This document shows, piece after piece, positions 51,969 through 60,757 of a stretch of DNA of 64,000 bases. Within the stretch, counting starts at the first letter, position 1; every line of letters starts with the position of its first letter. The notes under the pieces were generated by a model. The model had not been told where the DNA came from. It did not search any database and saw only the letters and a list, made by a program, of their open reading frames with translations. This stretch comes from Saprospiraceae bacterium (GTDB lineage: Bacteria > Bacteroidota > Bacteroidia > Chitinophagales > Saprospiraceae), in the NCBI GenBank assembly GCA_029251525.1, contig JAQXDE010000016.1:124001-188000 (forward strand), written 5' to 3'. A program made the position numbers and the translations under genes.

Positions 51969-53225
51969 ATGAGTAAAATAAAAGTGTCTTCGGAAATAGG
52001 GCAATTAAAAAGAGTAATTGTACACAGACCAGATGACGGTATTGAACGAATATCTCCAAAGCGGGCAGAGGAGTTGTTATTTGATGATATTGTTTACTTA
52101 CCCCAAATGCAAGAAGAGCACGATATTTTTACAAGTGTACTCAAAGCGTTTTTAGGAGAGGACAATGTTTTGGAAACCCAACAATTGTTATTGGAAGGAC
52201 TCGAAAATGATAGTGATGGTCGAAGTGAAATTATTGATATGATTATTGATTTTGAAGAGTTACCGCTAAGCTTCAAAGATAAGTTATCAGATATGCCAAA
52301 TGAACGATTGGCAGAAGTCTTAATTACAGGTTATGATGAGGAAAATGATCATATACTATTTGATCCAATACCAAATTTTATTTTTACTCGAGATATTGCA
52401 ATAACGGTCAATGATCACGTTATTATTACCAAAGCTGCAAAAACAGCTAGGGCTAGAGAGAATTTTTTAACTCGTTTTATTTTTTGGTGCCATCCCATTT
52501 TTGAGGAATTAAAAAGAAATAATCGGATTATTAATTTAAACTATAAAGAGAAATTTCCACCTTCAAAAAAAGGAGAATCAGTTTCTATTGAGGGAGGTGA
52601 TGTAATGATCATTAATGAGGATTATATATTGGTAGGTTGTAGTGAGCGGACAAATCAACATGCTGTTCATTCACTTCGAAATATTCTGTTTGAGAATGGG
52701 GTGGTAAAAAATGTTGTCCAAGTGAATATTCCTAATGATCGTTCATGTATGCATATTGACACCATTTTTACTCAAATAGACAAAGACATTGTAGTTGCAT
52801 TCAAACCAATTGTAATAGATGGGATGAGTTCCAACGTTGAAGTGCATAAGATAAATGGAACGAGTAAATTTTATAATTCGGTTAAAGAGTTTTTTATCAA
52901 TGAGATTAACCCAAATATGAAGTTTATTTTGAGTGGCAAAGGGGAGTCACCATACCAAGAAAGAGAGCAATGGACGGATGGTTGTAATTTGGTTTCGATA
53001 AAGCCTGGAGTAGCTTTGACCTATGATAGAAATACTAAAACTAGCGAAGCTTTTGAGGAAGCGGGTTTTCAAGTTGTACATGCAAATGAATTGTTAAAGA
53101 AATTTAAATCTGGAGAATTAAAACCCTCGGAGGTGAAAAAAACAATTATTACCTTGCCTTCCAATGAGTTATCTCGTGCCCGAGGTGGATCTCATTGTAT
53201 GACTTGTCCGATTGAAAGAAGTTAA
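51969..53225 (+). CDS. arcA: Arginine deiminase
   Basis: It converts arginine to citrulline and ammonia. The 418-residue protein starts with the SEIGQLKRVIVHRPD signature and carries the full catalytic set: D142 in FTRD, E208 in IEGGDV, H262 and D264 in MHIDT, and the nucleophile C410 in GGSHCMTCPIERS. The GCSERTN segment is also present. All match the well-studied enzyme family, so it should be active as a deiminase and not only as an amidinotransferase relative. No arcB, arcC or arcD genes are nearby, so it does not form a classical energy-yielding operon; nitrogen or arginine supply is more likely. Confidence 0.93.
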   Translation: MSKIKVSSEIGQLKRVIVHRPDDGIERISPKRAEELLFDDIVYLPQMQEEHDIFTSVLKAFLGEDNVLETQQLLLEGLENDSDGRSEIIDMIIDFEELPLSFKDKLSDMPNERLAEVLITGYDEENDHILFDPIPNFIFTRDIAITVNDHVIITKAAKTARARENFLTRFIFWCHPIFEELKRNNRIINLNYKEKFPPSKKGESVSIEGGDVMIINEDYILVGCSERTNQHAVHSLRNILFENGVVKNVVQVNIPNDRSCMHIDTIFTQIDKDIVVAFKPIVIDGMSSNVEVHKINGTSKFYNSVKEFFINEINPNMKFILSGKGESPYQEREQWTDGCNLVSIKPGVALTYDRNTKTSEAFEEAGFQVVHANELLKKFKSGELKPSEVKKTIITLPSNELSRARGGSHCMTCPIERS

Positions 53226-53278
53226 ACTAAATATGATGAAGATTGAATGAATCAATGGCATCATTGAAAAAATAATCT

Positions 53279-53713
53279 ATGTTTACAACAGAAACACCTA
53301 TTAGAGTTAGGTATGGAGAGACTGATCAAATGGGATATTTATACTACGGGAACTACGCTCAGTATTATGAAGTTGGCCGGGCGGAGATGATTAGATCAAT
53401 TGGTCTGACTTATGCTGCTATGGAAAAGGAATTCGGAACACTAATGCCGGTAATGAGTTTAAATATGAGATTTGTTCGTCCAGCATTATATGATGAATTG
53501 ATGACGGTGAAAACTATTTTGCGAGAATTACCTGGAAGTACAATTACATTTCATCATGAAATCTTTAACGAGAAAAATAAGTTAGTCAATGGAGGTTCTG
53601 TGAAATTATGTTTTGTAGATGCAAGGAGTAATAAATCGATAAAAGCTCCAGAATTTTTATTAGAAAAATTAAGACCATATTTTGAAGCAACTACCAAATC
53701 AGAATCAATTTGA
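53279..53713 (+). CDS. Hot-dog acyl-CoA thioesterase (YbgC/4-hydroxybenzoyl-CoA type)
   Basis: The 144-residue protein has the hot-dog signature with the catalytic Asp in ETDQMGYLYYGNYAQYYEVGR (D16) and the RFVRPALYDELMTVKTIL strand. It hydrolyses acyl-CoA; the chain specificity is not visible. It is the first of two overlapping genes: the following BrkB gene starts at the TTG whose last two bases are within the stop TGA (53711-53713). This overlap suggests translational coupling and a functional tie. Confidence 0.88.
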   Translation: MFTTETPIRVRYGETDQMGYLYYGNYAQYYEVGRAEMIRSIGLTYAAMEKEFGTLMPVMSLNMRFVRPALYDELMTVKTILRELPGSTITFHHEIFNEKNKLVNGGSVKLCFVDARSNKSIKAPEFLLEKLRPYFEATTKSESI

Positions 53714-54774
53714 AAATTCCCTCAGCAAAAAAAATAGAAAATTTTATTTTTAAATTACCGTTAATATCTTTCTTGATAAAATGGTCAAAGGATAATTCTC
53801 TCCCTGGTTTTTTTCATGTACCTCTTTTTGATGTAATCAGTTTTATACTTGTTGAAATCAAACAATATAATTTGACTATGCGGGCTAATTCGATGGCGTT
53901 TAGTTTTTTCCTGTCATTGTTTCCATCTATTTTAGTAATTTTCACGTTGATTCCATTTATACTACCGTACTTTTCAGGATTTATAATTCCTTATATTCCA
54001 AATAATTTATTAGAGTTTAATCCCAATGGTTCAATTGACTTCAATTCAACCATCATTGCTCAGATTAAAGATCTAATAAATGAGGTAAAAATTCTACCTG
54101 ACAATGCTAGAGATCAATTAGTCAATTTTATCAATGAGGTTACAACTCAATCAAGGTTTGATGTACTTTCTTTAGGTTTTTTGTTAGCCTTGTTTTTCTC
54201 TTCTAATGGAATGATAACAATGATGAGAGGCTTTGAAAAATCCCATACAGCTACTTTTGTAAAACGATCAATTTTTAAAAAGAGAATTATTGGATTTTGG
54301 ATTACTATTTTGCTTGGGTCATTAGTGGTAGGATCATTACTCTTGATTATTCTTGGTAATACGTTATTAAGTTATTTATTTGAGTATTTGGATACAGATA
54401 GTTTTACTGAATTTAGTATTCAATTTTTGCGATGGGCTATTTCGTTTTTCCTTTTTTATTTTGCCATTGCATTAATTTATCATTTTGGCATTTCCATAAA
54501 ACAAAAAGTAAAATACTTTTCTCCGGGAGCAACTCTTGCCACTTTTTTGTCTATTGCTACCTCTCTAATTTTTGCATGGTATGTCAATTCATTTGGTGCT
54601 TATAATAAGTTGTATGGAACGATTGGAACATTTATCGTAATCATGCTTTGGATCCAAATTAATTGCTTTATTATTTTGATTGGGTTTGAATTAAATGCAG
54701 CTATTGCTGTCAATAGAGATCTGAAAAAATTCATAGTCAAGAAAAATAAAAAGATAGAAAATAAAAAAAAATAA
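53710..54774 (+). CDS. YihY/BrkB-type membrane protein
   Basis: The 354-residue membrane protein starts at TTG (53710), overlapping the preceding stop; the next Met is 57 codons in, which would remove a conserved N-terminal segment. It shows six hydrophobic segments and family features such as YNLTMRANSMAFSFFLSLFP, a cytoplasmic loop after residue 170, LSFGFLLALFFSSNGMITM-like text and a C-terminal NSFGAYNKLYGTIGTFIVIM. YihY/BrkB proteins lack a settled activity despite the old ribonuclease BN name. The extreme C-terminus is very Lys-rich. It is coupled to the thioesterase gene. Confidence 0.85.
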   Translation: MKIPSAKKIENFIFKLPLISFLIKWSKDNSLPGFFHVPLFDVISFILVEIKQYNLTMRANSMAFSFFLSLFPSILVIFTLIPFILPYFSGFIIPYIPNNLLEFNPNGSIDFNSTIIAQIKDLINEVKILPDNARDQLVNFINEVTTQSRFDVLSLGFLLALFFSSNGMITMMRGFEKSHTATFVKRSIFKKRIIGFWITILLGSLVVGSLLLIILGNTLLSYLFEYLDTDSFTEFSIQFLRWAISFFLFYFAIALIYHFGISIKQKVKYFSPGATLATFLSIATSLIFAWYVNSFGAYNKLYGTIGTFIVIMLWIQINCFIILIGFELNAAIAVNRDLKKFIVKKNKKIENKKK

Positions 54775-55239
54775 AATAGGGCATTTTAAATTAAATTGAA
54801 ATTATATTTGTTTTTTTTTGAAAATGTGGATTCCTTTTGTATTTTTACTAGGTACCATTTACTAATTACACACTCCTTTTTTAATATTTCCTATTAACTA
54901 AACTCAAATTAGTTGAAATTTTATCATTTGTTTGGTTAAATCATATGAATAAGCTAAGATTAATTTAGTTAAAGTTTAATAATCATTCTCAATATCAAAT
55001 TTTTTCAACCTTGTTTATTTTTCATACTAATTAAAGCATCACAAATTGTATATCAAACTGTGTGTTGATATTATTGTTATTAATAATTTGTATTAAATTT
55101 GAAACAGCTTCTATCTTGTATACGTTATAAATAAACATCTTTTAAAAAATAATAAATAGGTACAGCTAAAATAATCATCATATAAAAAAAAATTACCAAT
55201 AGAATCCCATTTTCTAAGAAGAACAAATTGAATTTTTCC
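54775..55239. other. Long AT-rich intergenic region, no gene seen
   Basis: About 465 bases, very AT-rich, without a convincing ORF, terminator or promoter match on either strand. It separates the BrkB gene from the TPR gene and probably contains the TPR gene's promoter, which I could not place. Confidence 0.5.
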
Positions 55240-56658
55240 ATGAAACACTATCCAAATCAACCTGATAAAAGGTTAAAAACACTTGTTGGCAAATATGAAA
55301 ATTTGTCACAAAATCCAGAAAGCTACATCTTATCCAAGGCAGAATTTATACTACTTACCGATTTTTTCGAATTTGAGAAACTTCAAGACCAGGCTCTAGA
55401 GGTAATAAATTATGGAATTTCAAAATTTAAAAATTCACCAGAACTATTAGTTAGAAAAACTAGATTGCTTATTTACAATTATGGTTATGGTAAAGCAATT
55501 ACTTTTTTAAAAAAACTAAGCCATTCCTATTTAAAACCTTTTCAAGTTGATATTTTAAAATTAGAAATTTTAATTGCTAGGAATCAAACCGATAAGGCGC
55601 TATCTACTATTCCATCTTTAAAATTCAAGTATAAGAAAACAGGGAATATTTTAAGTGAAGTATTTTATTTAGAAGCACTAGCTTATGAAAAATTAGATCA
55701 CTTTGATAAATCATTTTTAGCATTAAGGGAGGTATTATGGGTAAATCCGAATCATCAAGATGCAATCGGAAAAATTTTGATGACAACAGAACTATCCAAG
55801 AAATCAAAAGAAGGGATTTTATTAAATAAATTTTTGATAAAGAAAGAGCATTATTCTGCGATTTCATGGTTTAATATAGCTCATGCTTATTATTCAGAAG
55901 GAGAGTATGAAAAAGCAATAGAAGCATTTGAATTTAGTATTATTATAAATGAAGATTTTGAAACAGCATATTTAGATTTAGCGGAGGTGTGTATGCTATT
56001 AGGGATGTTTCAAAAAGCGACTCAATTTTTAAAAATAGCATTTGAGAAGTTTGAGATCGATGAGTTGGATCGATTTATTCAGTATGGGGAAAGTTTAATT
56101 AAAAGTGGTGAATTTAGAACAGCTAGAGAATCTTTAAAGGCAGGTTTAATAATTGAGGACTCTGATCCAGATTTACTTTTTTTAGTAGGAGAAACCTATC
56201 GTTTAGAAAAAAAATATGTACTGGCTATTCAATATTATGAATTGGCTTTGGAGATTGATTACAGTAGAGATGATATTCATAAAAGCTTGGGAAAAATTTA
56301 TTTTATTTTAGCAGAATTTGATAAGGCTCAATGTCACTTTGAAATTGCTATCGAAAATGATCCATATCATAGTGGTTACCGAACTGAGTTGGCTAGCTTT
56401 TATTTGAATATTGGTGAAGTTGAAAGTTGTGAAAAAATACTTGCCGAAGCAATTGAAGAGCTACCAGATATTGAATTGGTATATCATCATGCAGGTATTC
56501 TTTTTAGCTTGGGAGAAGAAGAGAGAGGATTGGAACTGTTGGGAAGTGCTTTGCAAGAAAATTTTTCATTGCGAGAGGAAGTTTATGAGTTTGTTCCAGA
56601 ATTGGTAGGAAATCCAAAAGTGGAAGCTATCATAAATTACTATAAAGGAGAACAATAA
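55240..56658 (+). CDS. Tetratricopeptide-repeat protein
   Basis: With ATG 55240 the protein has 472 residues (an alternative TTG at 55228 would add four). It is built of about ten TPR-like helix pairs: clear units include SWFNIAHAYYSEGEYEKAIE, VLAIQYYELALEIDYSRDDI and HKSLGKIYFILAEFDKAQCH. There is no signal peptide or membrane helix, so it is a cytosolic scaffold for protein interactions. The partner is unknown. It lies 95 bases before the DinB-like gene with no terminator between. Confidence 0.88.
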   Translation: MKHYPNQPDKRLKTLVGKYENLSQNPESYILSKAEFILLTDFFEFEKLQDQALEVINYGISKFKNSPELLVRKTRLLIYNYGYGKAITFLKKLSHSYLKPFQVDILKLEILIARNQTDKALSTIPSLKFKYKKTGNILSEVFYLEALAYEKLDHFDKSFLALREVLWVNPNHQDAIGKILMTTELSKKSKEGILLNKFLIKKEHYSAISWFNIAHAYYSEGEYEKAIEAFEFSIIINEDFETAYLDLAEVCMLLGMFQKATQFLKIAFEKFEIDELDRFIQYGESLIKSGEFRTARESLKAGLIIEDSDPDLLFLVGETYRLEKKYVLAIQYYELALEIDYSRDDIHKSLGKIYFILAEFDKAQCHFEIAIENDPYHSGYRTELASFYLNIGEVESCEKILAEAIEELPDIELVYHHAGILFSLGEEERGLELLGSALQENFSLREEVYEFVPELVGNPKVEAIINYYKGEQ

Positions 56659-56753
56659 TTTTCCTTACTAAAAGAAAAGCTTCCAAGTATTAATTTATTT
56701 GATATTTTTTTTCGGATAAATTGATTTTTAATTCTTTTCTTTGAAATAAAAAA

Positions 56754-57275
56754 ATGGCAATCAGTAGAAGACCAGGATCCACAGAGTTTAATCCCTATTA
56801 TGATACCTATATCAGAAAGGTTAAGGGGAATAATTTCATCCAAAATTTAAAAGATCAAAAAAATGAGACGTTGGCATTGCTTTCTAAGCTTTCTGATGGG
56901 AAATGGAATTATAAATATTCTCCTGAAAAATGGTCGGTTAAAGAAGTAATGATTCACATAATGGATACGGAGAGAATCTTTGCCTATAGAGCGTTACGAG
57001 TTGCCAGAAATGATCAGACTCCTTTGCCTGGGTTTGATCAAAATGATTATGTACCTTTTTATAATGCCTTGCATCGAACAGGAAACTCGATCATGCTTGA
57101 ATATGAATCGATAAGGAATTCAACCATCTCTTTATTTGAAAATTTGAGTGATGAAGATCAGGGAAGATTAGGAGAGGCTAGTGGTAGTCCAGTTTCATCT
57201 TTGGCACTAGGATATATGATAGCAGGGCATGAAATTCATCATATTCAGTTATTAAATGAGAGGTATCTCATATAA
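56754..57275 (+). CDS. DinB family protein (four-helix bundle, metal-binding)
   Basis: The 173-residue protein shows the DinB/YfiT fold: SVKEVMIHIMDTERIFAYRA (H68) and AGHEIHHIQLL (H159, H163), the three-His metal site. Related enzymes include thiol transferases that use bacillithiol or mycothiol and damage-inducible proteins. The actual reaction is not known. The segment WKWSPEKW-type start (KWNYKYSPEKWSVKE) is typical of Bacteroidota members. It follows the TPR gene and probably shares its transcript. Confidence 0.85.
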   Translation: MAISRRPGSTEFNPYYDTYIRKVKGNNFIQNLKDQKNETLALLSKLSDGKWNYKYSPEKWSVKEVMIHIMDTERIFAYRALRVARNDQTPLPGFDQNDYVPFYNALHRTGNSIMLEYESIRNSTISLFENLSDEDQGRLGEASGSPVSSLALGYMIAGHEIHHIQLLNERYLI

Positions 57276-57655
57276 TTTTTTACAATAAAATAAATGAGAA
57301 TTTTTGTGAAAATTTCTTGAGAATCTGTTTATACTTTTTGATTGTAAATATTTGTTTGAACAATTATCAAAAAGATATTTTGGCTATTCAAAAATTTATT
57401 TGAATCAATTTAATTTATGATTAGTCAACTAGGGATTATTTAATTTTTTTTGACAGTAGATTCGATTTGGTTTAATTCATTATTAATTTAGTGTGGTCGA
57501 AAAATGTTGATTGTTGTTTTAGGATTTGTTTTAATAGTAACGCTTTATAGTGGCTTTCCTATTTCTAAAAGTATTTAAATGGTCTAGGTGATAATTTTAT
57601 TGGTTCTATTAATCTAAGCTTTATGAAAAGTAATAATTCTTCTTTTGGAAAAAAA
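57276..57655. other. Intergenic region, no gene supported
   Basis: The region holds only a 24-codon hydrophobic ORF (57504-57578) that is too short to support. No promoter or RNA structure was recognised apart from the terminator at its right edge. Confidence 0.45.
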
Positions 57656-57685
57656 AAGCTGAGTACTCAATAAATATTCAGCTTT
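57656..57685 (-). terminator. Terminator of the minus-strand lipoprotein gene
   Basis: AAAGCTGA (57656-57663) pairs with TCAGCTTT (57678-57685). On the minus strand the hairpin is followed by a run of nine T, a good intrinsic terminator 28 bases after the stop. Confidence 0.75.
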
Positions 57686-57712
57686 CTTAGTAAAATAAAT
57701 GGTGTAAATGTT

Positions 57713-58315
57713 CTAATAGTTTATCAAGATCTCTCGATATCTCCCTGAATCAAAATAAAAAGTCGTTCCTGTTTTTTCATAAATGTTGTAATTGATTCCG
57801 TTGTATTCCAAACCAACCTCTTTATTTCCTCCATAAATAAACCCTGGTTCTTCAGTTTCTAGTCCTACTCCTAGGAAATCATTATTTTCTTCTTTTTGTA
57901 GTTCATATCTTTTATATCCTGAAGAGGTTTTATGGAATGCATATAATTTAATACTACCTTTTTTATCCATTAGGAATGTGGCAAAATCATCTTCACCATC
58001 TCCATTGAAATCTCCTTTTACTAAAATATCATCTTTGTATAGTGGTCGCAATGAAAGGGAAAATTTTTCTAAATATTCCTTAGGGAGCCATTTTTCTTTT
58101 GGAACGATTTCGTAATCTGACATTTTGGTTTCTAAGAAATCAGAAATTTTATCTGGTAGGATTAATGTGTCATTAACTTTAATATTATCCTCTAAATTAG
58201 TAAGAGTATTTTCGTTTGGAGGAGTATTGTTATTAGAAACGATTGTTTTCTTATCGTCTTTTTGGCAGCTTATAACAAAGCATAAAACAGTAAATAAAAT
58301 TATTAATTTCTTCAT
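57713..58315 (-). CDS. Lipoprotein with an EF-hand-like calcium loop
   Basis: The 200-residue protein has a lipoprotein signal (MKKLIILFTVLCFVISCQK; Cys17) and a mature part of mixed composition. The segment KGDFNGDGEDDFATFLMD near residue 100-117 fits the DxNxDGxxD calcium-binding loop of FG-GAP/VCBS-like proteins. The first 40 mature residues are Asn/Thr-rich and probably unstructured, and the C-terminal half contains an YKRYELQKEE strand and ends REILINY. It may be a surface-exposed lipoprotein that binds calcium. The gene stands alone with its own terminator. Confidence 0.75.
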   Translation of the reverse strand: MKKLIILFTVLCFVISCQKDDKKTIVSNNNTPPNENTLTNLEDNIKVNDTLILPDKISDFLETKMSDYEIVPKEKWLPKEYLEKFSLSLRPLYKDDILVKGDFNGDGEDDFATFLMDKKGSIKLYAFHKTSSGYKRYELQKEENNDFLGVGLETEEPGFIYGGNKEVGLEYNGINYNIYEKTGTTFYFDSGRYREILINY

Positions 58316-58520
58316 TATTAATTTTGGTTTTAAAGTTATTTGATGAGATGTAAGTATACGATTGTCAATAAGTTGAAATGTTAAAAACTTTTTTAGTTTA
58401 AAAAAAGGCCTTTAAAATGATTAAGCATTATTTATTGAGAAGTGAACTCTTTTTTGTCGTTTTAGAATAAAACAATGATTGATTTTAAAATCTAATTTAT
58501 ATTTTTGTTGAAAAAATCAT

Positions 58521-59081
58521 ATGAAAAGTAATATCAATTGGGTGTTTTTAATTTTCGGAATTTTTTTGGTTTTATCTTGTTCAAAAAAAAATAAAAGAAT
58601 AGTCTCACCTTCACCTTATGATGTTGAATTGAATCAATCAAAAATGGAGGGAAATTTAATTAATGAAAAATCAACAAAAAATATTTCTGAAATATCGGCG
58701 GTATACCGAGTAGTCACAATTCAAAAAACTGGTTGCTATGGAAGTTGTCCAGATTTTGAATTTATTTTACACTCAAATGGCCATGCTATTTATATAGGCA
58801 AAAAGAATGTTCCTCGAATAGGAAGATTTAAAGCAACAGCAAAAGCGGGTTTCATCCTTTCCATTAAAAATGAAATTAATCAAGGTCATTTTTTCAATAT
58901 GTCTACCATTTATCCATCTAATGAAAGAGTTATTGAAGATCTTCCAGATACTTATCTCATGGTAAATGATAATATTAATCAAATAATTATCAGAAATAAC
59001 CATGCTGCTCCAACTGAATTAATAAGATTTCAAAATAAAATAGAAAATATGATTGAAGAGTTAGAATGGGTAAAAAGGTAG
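58521..59081 (+). CDS. DUF6438-like lipoprotein
   Basis: The 186-residue protein has a lipoprotein signal with Cys20 in IFLVLSCSKK. The mature part holds a DUF6438-type segment: VVTIQKTGCYGSCPDFEFIL followed by HSNGHAIYIGKKNV. The family is Bacteroidota-specific and uncharacterised. The CYGSC segment carries two cysteines that may form a disulfide or bind metal. The C-terminus is helical and ends ELEWVKR. No partner gene is evident. Confidence 0.82.
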   Translation: MKSNINWVFLIFGIFLVLSCSKKNKRIVSPSPYDVELNQSKMEGNLINEKSTKNISEISAVYRVVTIQKTGCYGSCPDFEFILHSNGHAIYIGKKNVPRIGRFKATAKAGFILSIKNEINQGHFFNMSTIYPSNERVIEDLPDTYLMVNDNINQIIIRNNHAAPTELIRFQNKIENMIEELEWVKR

Positions 59082-59458
59082 CAGAGGTTTTTCGTTTTAC
59101 AATTTCACTTTTTCTATTAACTTAAAAATAGGGTAATTGAAAAAAAGAGTGATTATTTTTTACAATATCTCATCCCAATTTATTCAATTTTCATGATTAG
59201 GTTTATAATTTATTTTAGGAAAATTTAAATTTATAAATACCAATTGAAAAAAAAATCACACGAACCCAACCTAAAGATAAAAACTTTCGTGTTTAGGACT
59301 AACAATGATAATTTTATCAAAATAATAATAATGTTAGGAAACATAAAAAAATAATTTTAACCCTAAAACTAGTTTTAGGGTTAATTTCAGTCAACGCAAA
59401 TTTCTATAGTCATTGAGTTACAATAACTGATACAGCTGAAGGACAATTATTTAACCTA
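59082..59458. other. Intergenic region with a perfect palindrome, no gene seen
   Basis: About 380 bases contain no credible ORF. The notable structure is the perfect palindrome at 59357-59384, and a weaker inverted repeat (ACACGAA, TTCGTGT) lies near 59257-59292. Confidence 0.45.
59357..59384. repeat. Perfect 28-base palindrome
   Basis: TTAACCCTAAAACT and its reverse complement AGTTTTAGGGTTAA are adjacent (59357-59384), with a CTAG centre. It may form a terminator-like hairpin or an operator. Confidence 0.6.
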
Positions 59459-59665
59459 ATGAAAATTACTATTTCAAACGAGGGAGAATCTGTTGATGTC
59501 AGCCTTGGTAGAGATGAATGTTTATGGATCATCGAATTACTGACCAAAATCAAACCAAGTTCACCACCAATGAACATTGGTGCGGTAAAAACTGATCTTG
59601 GACATACTCAAGAAAATTTTGAGATGTTTTGGTTTCAAGACCAATTCAAAAAGTACGTAAAATAG
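59459..59665 (+). CDS. Small hypothetical protein, 68 residues
   Basis: The protein starts MKITISNEGESVDVSLGRDE, continues CLWIIELLTKIKPSSPPMNI and ends MFWFQDQFKKYVK. It has no signal peptide or membrane helix. Composition and length fit a real small gene, but no family was recognised and no ribosome site is clear. It ends 113 bases before the thioredoxin-fold gene. Confidence 0.5.
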   Translation: MKITISNEGESVDVSLGRDECLWIIELLTKIKPSSPPMNIGAVKTDLGHTQENFEMFWFQDQFKKYVK

Positions 59666-59778
59666 GTATTGTAGTTATTTGATATCCCTTATTGAGGTAA
59701 ATCGAAATATCAATGTGGTATAATACTAGTTATTTAAATTCTTTATTTGTTATGATTGGTGCCACAAAAAGAAAAGAA

Positions 59779-60399
59779 ATGAACCAACTATTCAAAATTA
59801 CTTTACTATTACTAATTCTAAACACATCTACGTATGCACAGCAAGCAGATGGGACAACTGCCCCTGACTTCACTCTTGTCGATATTGATGGAAACACCTG
59901 GAATCTTCAATCTTTGCTAAATGATGGCAAAACTGTTATCCTTGAAATTTCTATAATACGGTGTGCACCTTGCTGGGACTCGCATCAGTCTGGAGCCCCT
60001 TATCATATTTATGATGACTTTGGCCCATCTGGAGTTTTGGCCGATAATGCAGTTGTACTTTTTATCGAAACTGATGGTGGCACCGGCATGGATGAATTAA
60101 ATTGGGAGGGAAATATTGAGTGCAGTACGAGGTTTGCTCCAAGTTTTAAATTTAAAAATAAAGGTACTCCATCCCTCGGCAACTGCATAATAAGTTATCA
60201 ATTAAGTGATGGCCCTTTCATATCATTCTTTTCAATGACAGGTCAATTATTAAAATCTTTGTCCTCAATTAATATAGCTAGCCTATTTGGGGGGATTCCC
60301 ATTTAGACAAGCAATCTTGAGAATGGTCAGTATATAATATCAATGTCGTTCCTAGATGGTTTGTTATCCGGAAAAAAACAATTGGTAATCATAAAATAA
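59779..60399 (+). pseudogene. Thioredoxin-fold secreted protein with T9SS domain, interrupted by an in-frame TAG
   Basis: From ATG 59779 (an upstream ATG at 59713 would precede the signal peptide) the frame encodes a signal peptide (1-21, ending TYAQ), an AhpC/TlpA-type thioredoxin domain (GTTAPDFTLVDIDGNTWNLQ, then RCAPCW with C62 and C65) and the first half of a T9SS sorting domain (LGNCIISYQLSDGPF, FFSMTGQLLKSL). TAG at 60304-60306 stops it. The same frame then continues TSNLENGQYIISMSFLDGLL and ends LVIIK with TAA at 60397-60399, the second half of the same sorting domain. Reading through gives 206 residues. A nonsense mutation or recoding would both fit. The thioredoxin domain also looks shortened at its C-terminal end. 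Confidence 0.75.
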
Positions 60400-60757
60400 T
60401 TACAATTGTAGGTTATTAAAAAGCACATATTCAAATTGAAATTCGTCAAGATACGAACTTGGATATTTTTGTCAATAATTTACAAGAACAAATAATTTTT
60501 TCAGAAAGTAAATATTTGAAGGATATATTCAGACGATAAATATGAATCTTAGAAATCTACTTACAAGAGTTTATTTTTTAAAATTGAGTGATGGACAAGA
60601 AATAATTTCTCATAAAATTATGAAGTGGTAGTTTATAAAAATTAATTAGTTGATCAAATAGTTAGCATGATTATATTTATAGATTCTATCTATTTGATTA
60701 ACTAATACTCTGGATCATTATTATTAACGACCTAATTAAAAGCTTTTAACGTATTTA
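60400..60757. other. Intergenic region holding a T9SS-tail remnant
   Basis: The only coding signal is the T9SS sorting-domain remnant at 60426-60631, listed separately. The 126 bases before the sigma factor gene show no consensus promoter. Confidence 0.5.
60426..60631 (+). pseudogene. Remnant of a T9SS sorting domain, frameshifted
   Basis: Frame 1 reads IQIEIRQDTNLDIFVNNLQE and on to SKYLKD, then TAA. Another frame takes over with IQTINMNLRNLLTRVYFLKL, then SDGQEIISHKIMKW and TAG at 60629-60631. Together they form the C-terminal two-thirds of a type A sorting domain (strand, turn, NLxxxVYFLKLxDG, KIMK end). The cargo domain and start codon are missing. Confidence 0.6.

Noticed and set aside
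57504-57578. 24-codon hydrophobic ORF (MLIVVLGFVLIVTLYSGF)
   Set aside because: Possible as a tiny membrane peptide, but too short and without promoter or terminator to support a call.
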